DNA from: Cellulosimicrobium cellulans
GTDB lineage: Bacteria; Actinomycetota; Actinomycetes; Actinomycetales; Cellulomonadaceae
DNA length: 35,665 bases
Assembly: GCF_007679345.1 (NCBI RefSeq)
Contig: NZ_VEGH01000015.1
Coordinates: 72,051 to 107,715, forward strand
Direction: 5' to 3'
Shown here: positions 1-8,230 of the stretch, piece by piece
Layout of the letters: each line of letters opens with the position of its first letter
Position numbering within the stretch: the stretch's first letter is position 1
Translations under genes and position numbers: made by a program
The notes under the pieces: model-generated
What the model saw: only the letters and a program-made list of their open reading frames with translations
What the model was told of the DNA's origin: nothing
Database searches by the model: none

Positions 1-396
1 GATGGCGGAGACGGTCTCGCCGGAGGCGACGGTGTGCGACCCGCCGGCCGAGGCGGGTGCCGCGGCGGCCGCCGGGGCGGCGGCGCTCCCGGAGGTCGGG
101 ATCGTCAGGCGCTGCCCCTCGCGGATGAACGCGCTGCCGTTCAGGCCGTTCGCGGTGCGCACGGCGGTCACGCTCGTGCCGTACCTCGCTGCGATGTGGC
201 TCACCGTGTCCCCGGAGCGCACCGTGTAGGACTCGTCGGCGTGCGCGGCGGGGGCCGCGGCGGTCGCCGCGACCGCGGCGATCGCCAGCGCGCCGGTGCT
301 GGTGGCGAGACGCCGGCCACGGCGGCCCGCGGCGCGGGCCGGGGTGCCCTGGGAGCGGGCGGCCTGGTCCGTGAGGGCGAGGGCGGGCTGCGACAT
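1..396 (-). CDS. Secreted LysM peptidoglycan-binding protein (partial, 3' end beyond left edge)
   Basis: The gene reads leftward from an ATG at 396 and is still open at base 1, so only the first 132 codons are present. The N-terminus has an Arg-rich stretch (AGRRGRRLA) followed by an Ala-rich hydrophobic core ending AAPAAHA, which fits an exported protein with a signal peptide. A LysM domain follows at about residues 55-100 (SYTVRSGDTVSHIAARYGTS ... EGQRLTIP). After an Ala/Pro linker a second LysM begins (HTVASGETVSAI) and runs off the edge. LysM domains bind peptidoglycan glycan strands. In related actinobacteria such proteins often end in a lytic transglycosylase or NlpC/P60 domain, but that part is not visible here. 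A direct-repeat array upstream resembles MtrA sites, which would fit a cell-wall gene. Confidence 0.88.
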   Translation of the reverse strand, partial: MSQPALALTDQAARSQGTPARAAGRRGRRLATSTGALAIAAVAATAAAPAAHADESYTVRSGDTVSHIAARYGTSVTAVRTANGLNGSAFIREGQRLTIPTSGSAAAPAAAAAPASAGGSHTVASGETVSAI

Positions 397-451
397 GGTG
401 GGAACCCCTGGTGCTGAGACGACGTGGAGCGGTGGCGGTACGCGCTGCTGA

Positions 452-496
452 GCGCGTGACGGGTGTGGCTCGTGTGACTGGTGTGAACACTGTGAC
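452..496 (-). promoter_or_regulatory. Five-copy 9-bp direct repeat, possible MtrA-binding array
   Basis: Read on the minus strand from 496 down to 452, five 9-mers follow head to tail with no spacer. The best copies are GTCACAGTG (496-488) and GTCACACGA (478-470); the others match the same NNCACNNNN pattern. The array ends 56 bp before the LysM start codon. Direct 9-mers of the GTCACAgcg type are, from memory, described for the mycobacterial response regulator MtrA, which controls cell-wall hydrolase genes. The MtrA assignment is an inference; the periodic repeat is directly visible. Confidence 0.5.
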
Positions 497-646
497 GGTA
501 GTGCACTCGCCGGGAGGTGGGAAGCCGGCGGGACCATTTGGTGCATTGACCAGGACATTTCGGACGCATTCCTCACACTCCGGAGCGAGAGGCGTGCGCC
601 ACCAGGGGGAACGCCGCGTCGTGCGCGTGGCCGCCCCGCGCGTCAG

Positions 647-652
647 TAGGCT
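647..652 (+). promoter_or_regulatory. -10 hexamer, leaderless promoter
   Basis: TAGGCT ends 7 nt before the GTG at 660, and no ribosome binding site is present. This spacing places the transcription start at or next to the start codon. Confidence 0.55.
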
Positions 653-659
653 GGCCCGC

Positions 660-1079
660 GTGACTGCGCAGACCCCCGATGACCTGGTCGAGTCCTGGCT
701 GACCGTGCCCGACGTGGCGGAGGAGCTCGGCGTCGACGCCGGGAAGGTCCGCCGGCTGCTGAAGGAGCGCCGCCTCGCGGGCGTCCGCCGCGGCGACCCG
801 CCGGTGCTCAGCGTCCCGGCCGCGTTCCTCGTTCCGGCCGACGCCCGCAACCCCGCGACGGCGCCGGACGGCTACGGCGAGCCCGAGGCGGCCGGCACGT
901 CCGCGGTGCTCGCGTCGCTGCAGGGCACCCTGTCGGTGCTGGGCGACGTCGGCATGTCGGACGCCGAGGCGATCGCCTGGCTGTTCACGCCCGACGAGAC
1001 GCTGCCCGGCCGCCCGGTGGACGCCCTCCGCGCCGGGCACAAGACCGAGGTGCGGCGGCGGGCGCAGGCGCTGCTGTAG
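660..1079 (+). CDS. Rv2175c family DNA-binding protein
   Basis: This 139-residue protein resembles M. tuberculosis Rv2175c, a small winged-helix DNA-binding protein phosphorylated by PknL. The N-terminal half (about residues 12-55, WLTVPDVAEELGVDAGKVRRLL) is a MerR-like or excisionase-like helix-turn-helix. The C-terminal part (about 95-139) ends IAWLFTPDETLPGRPVDALR...RAQALL, the conserved Rv2175c C-terminal domain. I chose GTG 660 because the longer open frame upstream is low-complexity and a -10 hexamer sits 7 nt before this codon. It faces the polyprenyl synthase gene tail to tail. In mycobacteria the same family also lies near a polyprenyl synthase and pknL; no kinase gene is seen here. 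Confidence 0.85.
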   Translation: MTAQTPDDLVESWLTVPDVAEELGVDAGKVRRLLKERRLAGVRRGDPPVLSVPAAFLVPADARNPATAPDGYGEPEAAGTSAVLASLQGTLSVLGDVGMSDAEAIAWLFTPDETLPGRPVDALRAGHKTEVRRRAQALL

Positions 1080-1098
1080 ACCGGCCGGCGGCCCCGGG

Positions 1099-2217
1099 TC
1101 AGGCCCGGCGGTCGACCGCCGCGTGCCCGAGGGCGACGAGCATCGCCCGGCCGTCCTCGGTGAGCTCCGCCCGGGCGAGCGCGGCGAACCCGCGCCCGCT
1201 CAGGTCGGCGATGAGCGCCTCCACGTCGGCCACGGCGCCGCTCGCCTCGATCCGGTCGGCGAGCGCACGGCACGCCGCGTCGTCCAGGGTGCGGTCGCCC
1301 AGCCCGGCGTGCAGCGCGTCGGCGAGCCCCGCGTCCTGCGCGGCGCGGGCGTGCGCCATCGCGCGCGCCACCAGCACGGTGCGCTTGCCCTCGCGCAGGT
1401 CGTCGCCGGCGGGCTTGCCCGTCGTCGCCGGGTCGCCGAACACGCCGAGCAGGTCGTCGCGGAGCTGGAACGCCTCGCCGAGCGGCAGGCCGTAGGCGGC
1501 GGTCGCGGCCAGCGCGTCCTCGTCGGCACCGGCGAGCACGGCACCGAGCACCAGCGGGTGCTCCACGCTGTACCGCGCGGCCTTCGCGACGATGACCTCG
1601 CGGGCGCGCCGCTCGTCCGCCTCGGGGTCCTCGCCCCACGGCCGCACCTCCGCGAGCAGGTCGAGGTACTGCCCGACCGTGACCTCCGTGCGCATGCGCT
1701 CGAAGACCGCGTGCGCGGCCGCCCGCCGGTCCGCCGGCAGGTCCGCGACCGCGCGCACGAACTCCCGCTCGCTCGCCACGAGCGCCAGGTCGCCGAGCAG
1801 GATCGCCGCCGACTCCCCGAACCGGTCCGGGTCGCCGGACCAGCCGCGCTCGGCGTGCAGCGCGGCGAACCGGCGGTGCGCCGCCGGCCTGCCCCGCCGG
1901 GTGTCCGAGTCGTCCATCACGTCGTCGTGGAACAGCGCCGCCGCCTGGAACAGCTCCAGCGCGGCACCGACCCGCAGCACCGCGTCCGCCTCGGCGGAGG
2001 CCGGGTCGCCGCCGTGCGCGCGCCACGACCACCAGCAGAAGGCGGCCCGCAGCCGCTTGCCCCCGGCCAGCATGTGGCTCAGGGCCTCCGCGAGCGGGGC
2101 GGCTCCGGTGCCGGAGGCGACCAGCTCGGGGAGCAGCGCCTCGACGTGCTCCGTGAGCAGGGCGTCGACCCGGGTGCGGAGGTCCTCGGCGTCGACGAGT
2201 GCGGGGGCGGTGCTCAC
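1099..2217 (-). CDS. Polyprenyl (geranylgeranyl-type) diphosphate synthase
   Basis: This is a 372-residue trans-isoprenyl diphosphate synthase, which condenses isopentenyl diphosphate onto allylic diphosphates to make C15-C20 or longer precursors for menaquinone, carotenoids or lipid carriers. The first Asp-rich motif is DDVMD at residues 98-102 in FHDDVMDDSDTRRG. GGKRLR lies about 45 residues earlier. The second Asp-rich region reads FQLRDDLLGVFGD, and GKPAGDDLREGK follows. Its final Asp position is Gly (DDLLG), as in some actinobacterial IdsA-type enzymes. Product chain length cannot be decided from sequence. The GTG start at 2217 is supported by a -10 hexamer 6 nt upstream. That promoter lies in the 17-bp gap after the lipoprotein gene, so both readthrough and independent transcription are possible. 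Confidence 0.92.
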   Translation of the reverse strand: MSTAPALVDAEDLRTRVDALLTEHVEALLPELVASGTGAAPLAEALSHMLAGGKRLRAAFCWWSWRAHGGDPASAEADAVLRVGAALELFQAAALFHDDVMDDSDTRRGRPAAHRRFAALHAERGWSGDPDRFGESAAILLGDLALVASEREFVRAVADLPADRRAAAHAVFERMRTEVTVGQYLDLLAEVRPWGEDPEADERRAREVIVAKAARYSVEHPLVLGAVLAGADEDALAATAAYGLPLGEAFQLRDDLLGVFGDPATTGKPAGDDLREGKRTVLVARAMAHARAAQDAGLADALHAGLGDRTLDDAACRALADRIEASGAVADVEALIADLSGRGFAALARAELTEDGRAMLVALGHAAVDRRA

Positions 2218-2223
2218 CCGGCG

Positions 2224-2229
2224 AGCGTA
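2224..2229 (-). promoter_or_regulatory. -10 hexamer, leaderless promoter of the polyprenyl synthase
   Basis: On the minus strand TACGCT ends 6 nt before the GTG at 2217. It lies between the upstream lipoprotein stop codon and the polyprenyl synthase start. Confidence 0.5.
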
Positions 2230-2234
2230 GGGCC

Positions 2235-2744
2235 TCAGAGCCGGACGGTCCCGCCCAGCGTCAGCGTGCGCACCCCGTCGCGGTCCAGCACGCCCAGCGT
2301 GAGCAGCTCCGCGCCGGCGTCCCCCCGCACGAACGTCGACGACGCGGCCAGGCCGGTCGTGCCCGGGTCGACCACGGTCTCCGCGAAGCCTGCTGCGACC
2401 AGCTGGTCGCGCACCGCCTGCACCAGCTGGTCCGTCGCGAGCGGGCTGCGCAGGTTCAGGCTGATCGTGGTCAGCCCGGTCGCCGCGTCGGGCTCGGCGC
2501 TCGACACGAGGATCTCGCTGCCCTCGGGCGGCTGCACGAGGTCGGACGGGAAGCCGGCCGCCAGGTCCCCGACCGACGAGCCGGTGGACGTCGGGCTGGG
2601 CAGCAGCGACTCCGTCGGTGCGGGAGCCGGGGCGGTGGCGGTCGCGGACGCGGTCGGGGCGGCGCCGCCGTCGGCGGTGCAGCCCGCCGAGCCGGCCGCC
2701 ACGACGGCGAGGACGAGGGCGGCGGCGGTGGGACGGCGGAGCAC
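2235..2744 (-). CDS. Small lipoprotein of unknown function
   Basis: The product is about 169 residues. It opens with a short basic segment (VLRRP), an Ala/Val-rich hydrophobic core and GSAGC near residue 21, a plausible though imperfect lipobox. A Thr/Ala/Pro/Ser-rich linker to about residue 55 would span the wall. The remaining domain (about 60-169) has mixed alpha/beta character with QLVQAVRDQLVAAGFAE, and I do not recognise the family. An alternative GTG at 2753 lies inside the putative -10 hexamer at 2752-2757, so GTG 2744 is preferred. It is probably anchored outside the membrane by a diacylglycerol-cysteine. It lies just upstream of, and co-directional with, the polyprenyl synthase. Confidence 0.75.
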   Translation of the reverse strand: MLRRPTAAALVLAVVAAGSAGCTADGGAAPTASATATAPAPAPTESLLPSPTSTGSSVGDLAAGFPSDLVQPPEGSEILVSSAEPDAATGLTTISLNLRSPLATDQLVQAVRDQLVAAGFAETVVDPGTTGLAASSTFVRGDAGAELLTLGVLDRDGVRTLTLGGTVRL

Positions 2745-2751
2745 GGGCGCC

Positions 2752-2757
2752 ACAGTA
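2752..2757 (-). promoter_or_regulatory. -10 hexamer, leaderless promoter of the lipoprotein gene
   Basis: On the minus strand TACTGT ends 7 nt before the GTG at 2744, which argues for that start over the one at 2753. Confidence 0.5.
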
Positions 2758-2872
2758 GCGCCGCTCCACGAGCGGGTGCCGACTCCTCCACAGGGGGGTG
2801 GGTGGTGCGCCGTCCCCAGGACGGGTGGGTGACGGTGGCGGGTGCTGGGGATGCCGGGGTCGGGTGGGCGGC

Positions 2873-4291
2873 ATGACGACCACCACGCCCCGGCCGGACC
2901 CGCTGTCCGGCGCCGGCCCCGTCCCCCGTACCACGCTCCGGCTGGGGCACCCGCGCGAGCTGCTCGCGCTGGTGCCCTACCTCCTGGGCTTCGAGCCGCG
3001 CGACTCCGCCGTGCTCGTCGGCCTCCGGCCGCCCGGCCACCGGGTCGGGCTCGTGGCGCGGGTCGACCTGCCCGATCTCCTGCGCCCGGACGGCGCGGAG
3101 CTGGCCGCGGCTCTGGCGGACCACCTGCACGACGACGGCACCGCCGAGGTCGTCGTCGTCCTGTACGCAGGTGAGGGCGACCCGCGCGACGCAGAGCGCG
3201 GGCTGCGGGCCCGGTCCGGGTCGCGCGGGGCACGTGCCGCGGAGGTGCTGCGCCGCGGCGTGGCCGGCGTCGGGCCGGTGACGACCTGGTCGGTCGACCG
3301 CGGCAGCTACCTCGGCCTCGACTGCCGGGATCGCGGTTGCTGCCCCGTCGGCGGGCGGCCGCTCGCCGACCTGTCCGGCGGGGACCTGGCCGGCCGGCTC
3401 GTGTCCCGGCGGGGCGGCGTCGCCGGCTCGCGCGAGGAGCTGGGGCTCGTGCGGCCCGCCACCCCCGGCCGGCGTCGTTCCGCCGCCGCCGCGCGCTCCC
3501 GCTGGCTCGACGCCCTGCTGCGCGCCGACGGCCCCGAGGCCGTGCTCCGGTGGCGGCAGCGCTCGCTCGCGGCGTGGCGGGCCGTCCTCGCGGCGGCCGG
3601 GGAGCCGGTCCAGGTCCCGTCCGCCGAGCTCGGGCGGGTCGAGGCCGCGCTCCTCGACCCCGTCGTGCGGGACGCGGTGGTGCTGACGCTCGTCGCCCCG
3701 GAGGACGCCGCGCTGCCGGACGCGCTGGTGCGCACGGGCTCGGCCGGGGGGACGAAGGTGGGGGCGGCGTGGCCGGACGACGCGGACCAGCGCGGGGGAG
3801 AGGTGGGGCGGGACGCGGGGACCGGGCCGGACGAGCCGGACGCCGGGGAGGGGCCGGACGCGGGGGACGGGCCGGACGCCGGGGACGGGCCGGACGCGGA
3901 CGAGGGCTCCGCCGAGCCGGGGTGGCCGGGTGCCGAGGAGGACGCGGCCGACGGGGGTCCCGGGGCGGCCGACGCCCGGGCGGTGTCGGCACGGGTGCGC
4001 GCGGCGCTGGACCTGCTGGTCGACCCGGTCCGCGGCCGCGAGCCTCGCGAGGACGTCGCGGACGCCGGGCGCGCGGCTCTCGAACGGGTCGTCGCCCACG
4101 GCCGGCGCGACCGGCAGGCGCCCGCGCTCACCCTGCTCGCCCTGCTGGCGTGGTGGGACGGCGACGCGGTGCGGGCGTCCGTGCTGGTCGAGCGCGCCCT
4201 CGACCAGGACCCGGGTCACCGGCTCGCGGAGCTGCTCGACCGCGCGCTCGGCGCTGGCCTGCCGCCGGGGTGGGTGCGTCGTCGCTGCTGA
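2873..4291 (+). CDS. DUF4192 domain-containing protein
   Basis: This 472-residue protein carries the actinobacterial DUF4192 signature near its N-terminus: LGHPRELLALVPYLLGFEPRDSAVLVGL at about residues 22-50, followed by VARVDLPD and VVVVLYAG. A conserved Cys-rich loop reads GLDCRDRGCCPVGGRPL at about 144-160. The C-terminal region (about 370-460) contains ALTLLALLAWWDGDAVRASVLVERAL, which resembles a small helical repeat and is typical of the family. Between these parts lies an acidic Gly/Pro/Asp-rich insertion (about 295-365) that includes a tandem repeat. No biochemical function is established that I know of. No ribosome binding site or -10 box is obvious. Confidence 0.85.
   Translation: MTTTTPRPDPLSGAGPVPRTTLRLGHPRELLALVPYLLGFEPRDSAVLVGLRPPGHRVGLVARVDLPDLLRPDGAELAAALADHLHDDGTAEVVVVLYAGEGDPRDAERGLRARSGSRGARAAEVLRRGVAGVGPVTTWSVDRGSYLGLDCRDRGCCPVGGRPLADLSGGDLAGRLVSRRGGVAGSREELGLVRPATPGRRRSAAAARSRWLDALLRADGPEAVLRWRQRSLAAWRAVLAAAGEPVQVPSAELGRVEAALLDPVVRDAVVLTLVAPEDAALPDALVRTGSAGGTKVGAAWPDDADQRGGEVGRDAGTGPDEPDAGEGPDAGDGPDAGDGPDADEGSAEPGWPGAEEDAADGGPGAADARAVSARVRAALDLLVDPVRGREPREDVADAGRAALERVVAHGRRDRQAPALTLLALLAWWDGDAVRASVLVERALDQDPGHRLAELLDRALGAGLPPGWVRRRC
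3833..3904 (+). repeat. Four 18-bp tandem repeats inside the DUF4192 gene
   Basis: Units start at 3833, 3851, 3869 and 3887, each a variant of GGGCCGGACGCCGGGGAC. They encode a six-residue repeat of the type GPDAGD in an acidic linker. Because 18 is a multiple of three, copy-number change would keep the frame. Confidence 0.85.
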
Positions 4292-4335
4292 GCGCCCCGG
4301 GACCGGTCGTGCGCCCCGACCCCTTCCGGTACGGT

Positions 4336-4349
4336 CGGACCACGGTCCA
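4336..4349 (+). promoter_or_regulatory. Possible DosR/DevR-like box upstream of the stress protein
   Basis: CGGACCACGGTCCA contains inverted arms GGAC/GTCC separated by 4 bp, matching 8 of 10 arm positions of the GGGAC-N4-GTCCC pattern. It lies 70 bp before the universal stress protein start. A TACGGT hexamer directly precedes it at 4330-4335, so if that were the -10 the box would sit downstream of it. The assignment is therefore weak. Confidence 0.3.
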
Positions 4350-4419
4350 CGGCCCGCACCCGCGCGACGGCGCACCGGTGCGCGCCCGAGGACGCACAGC
4401 GCACGTGCGAGGAGCACAC

Positions 4420-4818
4420 ATGAGCATCGTGGTCGGGTACCTGGCGACCGTCGAGGGACGTGCCGCCCTCGCGGCGGCGACGGGCGAGGCGGTCCGCAGG
4501 TCGGAGCCGCTGGTCGTGGTCGTGAGCGAGCGCGGGGACGAGACCGACGAGCAGAAGGACGAGCTCGCCGCCGCCCTCGACGAGGTCCGCGCCTCGCTCG
4601 AGTCGCGGGGCGTCCCGCACGACGTGCGCGTCGTGACCGGGGGCCGGGACGTCGCGGAGACGCTCATCGGCACCGCCGAGGAGACGGACGCCACCCTCAT
4701 CGTCATCGGCCTGCGCCGCCGCAGCCCGGTCGGCAAGCTGATCCTCGGCGCCAACGCCCAGCGCATCCTGCTCGACTCCCCGTGCCCGGTGCTGGCGGTC
4801 AAGCCCGACCCGAGCTGA
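4420..4818 (+). CDS. Universal stress protein (UspA family)
   Basis: This 132-residue protein is a single Usp domain. It starts MSIVVGYLATVEGRAAL, a beta strand followed by the first helix. The nucleotide-binding region reads LIVIGLRRRSPVGKLILGANAQRILLDSPCPVLAVKP at about residues 92-129, which matches the G-2x-G-9x-G-(S/T/N) ATP-binding Usp pattern in modified form. A GAGGAG ribosome binding site at 4409-4414 supports the ATG at 4420. Usp proteins accumulate under starvation, hypoxia or other stress. The gene stands alone between the DUF4192 gene and sigA, with a hairpin downstream. Confidence 0.92.
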   Translation: MSIVVGYLATVEGRAALAAATGEAVRRSEPLVVVVSERGDETDEQKDELAAALDEVRASLESRGVPHDVRVVTGGRDVAETLIGTAEETDATLIVIGLRRRSPVGKLILGANAQRILLDSPCPVLAVKPDPS

Positions 4819-4901
4819 CCGCGGCGGGGACCGGCCCGCCCGGCGGTCGACACGCCCGGGGGACCGGGACACGCCCGGGCCGGGCCCGGGCCGGCACGAC
4901 G

Positions 4902-4929
4902 GGCCCGCCGCGGGAATCCTCGGCGGGCC
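4902..4929 (+). terminator. Hairpin terminator after the universal stress protein
   Basis: A 9-bp perfect stem (4902-4910 with 4921-4929, GGCCCGCCG/CGGCGGGCC) encloses a 10-nt loop. There is no U-tract, as is usual in high-GC actinobacteria. Confidence 0.55.
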
Positions 4930-5021
4930 TCGCGCGTTGAGCACCTACGACAGGTCATCCGGCCTGCCGGACCGAGGCCTCGCCGCCCGTCCGGGGGCAT
5001 CCCGCGGTGGGTGCGGGCCGG

Positions 5022-5027
5022 TACAAT
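5022..5027 (+). promoter_or_regulatory. -10 hexamer of the sigA promoter
   Basis: TACAAT is a near-consensus -10 in very GC-rich surroundings and gives a leader of about 45 nt to the GTG at 5080. No convincing -35 lies 16-18 bp upstream. Confidence 0.5.
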
Positions 5028-5079
5028 ATCGAGGTACCCGATGCGCCGAACCGGGTCCCTTGCTGCCGAAAGGTCATTC

Positions 5080-6651
<1,572 letters not shown>

Positions 6652-6657
6652 GCCGGT

Positions 6658-6699
6658 ACGACGAAGGGCCCGCCCCCGTGGGGGTGGGCCCTTCGTCGT
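6658..6699 (+). terminator. Strong hairpin terminator after sigA
   Basis: A 19-bp stem (6658-6676 with 6681-6699) has only one G-U pair and a 4-nt loop. It begins 6 nt after the sigA stop codon. Confidence 0.9.
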
Positions 6700-6727
6700 G
6701 CTCGCGCCCCGGCGAGATGTCCGGATC

Positions 6728-6741
6728 GGGACCTCGGTCCC
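6728..6741 (+). promoter_or_regulatory. DosR/DevR-like box 1 upstream of the alcohol dehydrogenase
   Basis: GGGACCTCGGTCCC has perfect inverted arms GGGAC/GTCCC with a 4-bp centre. This equals the arm layout of the mycobacterial DosR consensus GGGACTWWAGTCCC, although the central four bases differ. It lies 104 bp before the ATG at 6845. Confidence 0.5.
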
Positions 6742-6771
6742 ACTCGGTCGTCCGCCGCCGGAGGTGAATGG

Positions 6772-6785
6772 GGGACGAAGGTCAC
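6772..6785 (+). promoter_or_regulatory. DosR/DevR-like box 2 upstream of the alcohol dehydrogenase
   Basis: GGGACGAAGGTCAC matches the same GGGAC-N4-GTCCC layout at 9 of 10 arm positions. Its centre is 44 bp from that of box 1, about four helical turns, so both boxes would face the same side of the DNA. A 7-bp inverted repeat, GAGGTGA (6761-6767) with TCACCTC (6782-6788), also overlaps it and could be an alternative operator. Confidence 0.42.
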
Positions 6786-6844
6786 CTCGACGGCGAGGGG
6801 ACCCAGGCAGGCGGGCGACGGCGCCCGCCGGAGGAGGACCCGCG

Positions 6845-7894
6845 ATGAAGGCTCTCGTGTACCACGGTCCGGGGCGCAAGGAGTGGCAGGACGTGCCCGA
6901 CGCGCACGTCGTCGACACGACGGACGTGGTCGTCCAGGTCGACACCACCACGATCTGCGGCACCGACCTGCACATCCTGCTCGGCGACGTCCCGGCGGTC
7001 ACCCCCGGTCGCATCCTGGGCCACGAGGCCGTCGGCACGGTCGTCGAGGTCGGCTCGGCGGTGGGCAAGTTCGTCGTCGGCGACCGGGTCGTCGTGCCGG
7101 CGATCACCTCCTGCGGCACCTGCCGCTACTGCCGCGTCGGCCGCGCCAGCCACTGCCAGTCGGTCGGCGGGATCGGCTGGGTGCTCGGGCACCTCGTGGA
7201 CGGCACCCAGGCCGAGCTGGTCCGCGTCCCGTTCGGCGACACCTCGCTGCACCGGGTGCCGGCGGGGCTGTCGGACGAGGAGGTGATCTTCCTGTCGGAC
7301 ATCTTCCCGACCGGCTACGAGATGGGCGTCCGCAACGGGGCGGTGTCGCCGGGGGACTCGGTCGTGTGCATCGGCGCCGGGCCGGTCGGGCTCGCGGCGA
7401 TGGCGACGGCGCACCTGCACGGGGCCCGGCGGGTGATCGCCGTCGACCTCGACCCGTTCCGCCTGGACCGGGCGGTGCGCGACTTCGGGGCGACGCACGC
7501 GGTGCGGGCGGACGCCGACGGCTGGCAGGACGAGGTCCGGGACCTGTGCGGTGGGCGCGGCGCGGACGTCGTCATGGAGGCGGTCGGTGTCCCGAAGACC
7601 CTGGAGGCGGCGTTCGACCTGGTCGTGCCCTACGGCCACGTGGCGAACATCGGCGTGCACGGGCACCCGGTCACGCTGCCGATCGACCGGCTGTGGATCG
7701 AGAACATCACGATCACGATGGGCCTGGTCGACGGGGTGACGGCGCCGATGCTGCTCGACCTGGTGGCCGAGGGTTCGCTCGACATCCGGTCGATGGGGAC
7801 GCACACCTTCGCTCTCGGCCAGATGCACGAGGCGTACGAGGTGTTCGGCAGCGCGGCGCAGAACGACGCGCTCAAGGTCGTGCTGCGCCGGTGA
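6845..7894 (+). CDS. Zinc-dependent alcohol dehydrogenase (medium-chain family)
   Basis: The 349-residue protein is a medium-chain dehydrogenase/reductase. Catalytic zinc ligands are visible at C38 (CGTDLH) and H60-E61 (GHEAVG). The structural zinc lobe has C90, C93, C96 and C104 (SCGTCRYCRVGRASHC). The Rossmann motif is CIGAGPVGLAA, and the acidic strand end VIAVDLDP suggests NAD preference, which is unproven. SDIFPTGYEMG is typical of the secondary alcohol dehydrogenase branch that acts on isopropanol or short ketones. A GGAGGAGG ribosome binding site at 6830-6837 fixes the ATG at 6845. The gene is monocistronic, bounded by terminators on both sides, and carries two possible DosR boxes upstream. 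A role in anaerobic redox balance is therefore plausible but inferred. Confidence 0.92.
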   Translation: MKALVYHGPGRKEWQDVPDAHVVDTTDVVVQVDTTTICGTDLHILLGDVPAVTPGRILGHEAVGTVVEVGSAVGKFVVGDRVVVPAITSCGTCRYCRVGRASHCQSVGGIGWVLGHLVDGTQAELVRVPFGDTSLHRVPAGLSDEEVIFLSDIFPTGYEMGVRNGAVSPGDSVVCIGAGPVGLAAMATAHLHGARRVIAVDLDPFRLDRAVRDFGATHAVRADADGWQDEVRDLCGGRGADVVMEAVGVPKTLEAAFDLVVPYGHVANIGVHGHPVTLPIDRLWIENITITMGLVDGVTAPMLLDLVAEGSLDIRSMGTHTFALGQMHEAYEVFGSAAQNDALKVVLRR

Positions 7895-7926
7895 TCCGGA
7901 CCGGCGGCCGGCGCCGCCGGTGACGC

Positions 7927-7964
7927 GACGGGGCCCGCCCGGCTGCTGCCGGACGGGCCCCGTC
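7927..7964. terminator. Bidirectional hairpin between the alcohol dehydrogenase and DUF7455 genes
   Basis: An 11-bp perfect stem (7927-7937 with 7954-7964, GACGGGGCCCG) lies between the convergent 3' ends of the two genes. It can serve both strands. Confidence 0.75.
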
Positions 7965-7989
7965 GTGTCGTGGTGGCGCGGTGCGCGGC

Positions 7990-8217
7990 TCAGCGAGCGG
8001 CGCCGGCCCCGGCTCCGTGCTCGGCGAGCAGCTTGTCCGTCTCGTCCTGCACGTGGGTGGCGACCTGCGAGTACTTCGGCGCGTGCTCGCGCGCGTGGTG
8101 CGCGCAGAACAGGAGCTCGCCCACGGGCAGCTGCACGCGGACGTAGGCCTGAGCGCCGCAGCGGTCGCAGCGGTCGGCTGCGGTCAGCGGGTTCGTGGTC
8201 TCGATCGTCTCCGTCAC
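7990..8217 (-). CDS. DUF7455-type small zinc-ribbon-like protein
   Basis: This 75-residue protein begins VTETIETTNPLTAADRCDRCGAQAYVRV and continues ELLFCAHHAREHAPKY. The CxxC pair and the later CAHH form a likely zinc-binding set (about residues 17, 20, 36 and 38-39). The family is widespread in actinobacteria, and this gene position between sigA and parE is also common, but its function is not known to me. GTG 8217 is chosen because the conserved sequence starts there, although the frame stays open further upstream. No ribosome binding site is seen. An inverted repeat directly precedes the start codon. Confidence 0.8.
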   Translation of the reverse strand: MTETIETTNPLTAADRCDRCGAQAYVRVQLPVGELLFCAHHAREHAPKYSQVATHVQDETDKLLAEHGAGAGAAR

Positions 8218-8230
8218 GTTGTCATACAAC
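8218..8230. promoter_or_regulatory. Palindrome GTTGT-CAT-ACAAC next to the DUF7455 start
   Basis: GTTGTCATACAAC has perfect 5-bp arms and abuts the start codon of the leftward gene. It fits the TNGTNNNACNA pattern reported for FadR-subfamily GntR operators. No GntR gene is in the window, so the regulator is unknown. Confidence 0.35.

Noticed and set aside
531..541. Short palindrome ACCATTTGGT upstream of the LysM gene
   Set aside because: The arms are only 4 bp, and I can place no -10 or known operator around it.
872..2032. Long open frames antisense to real genes, such as this one and those opposite parE, parC and the Pat-like gene
   Set aside because: They are Arg/Gly/Ala-rich shadow frames caused by the high GC content of third codon positions, and they lack start signals and domain motifs.
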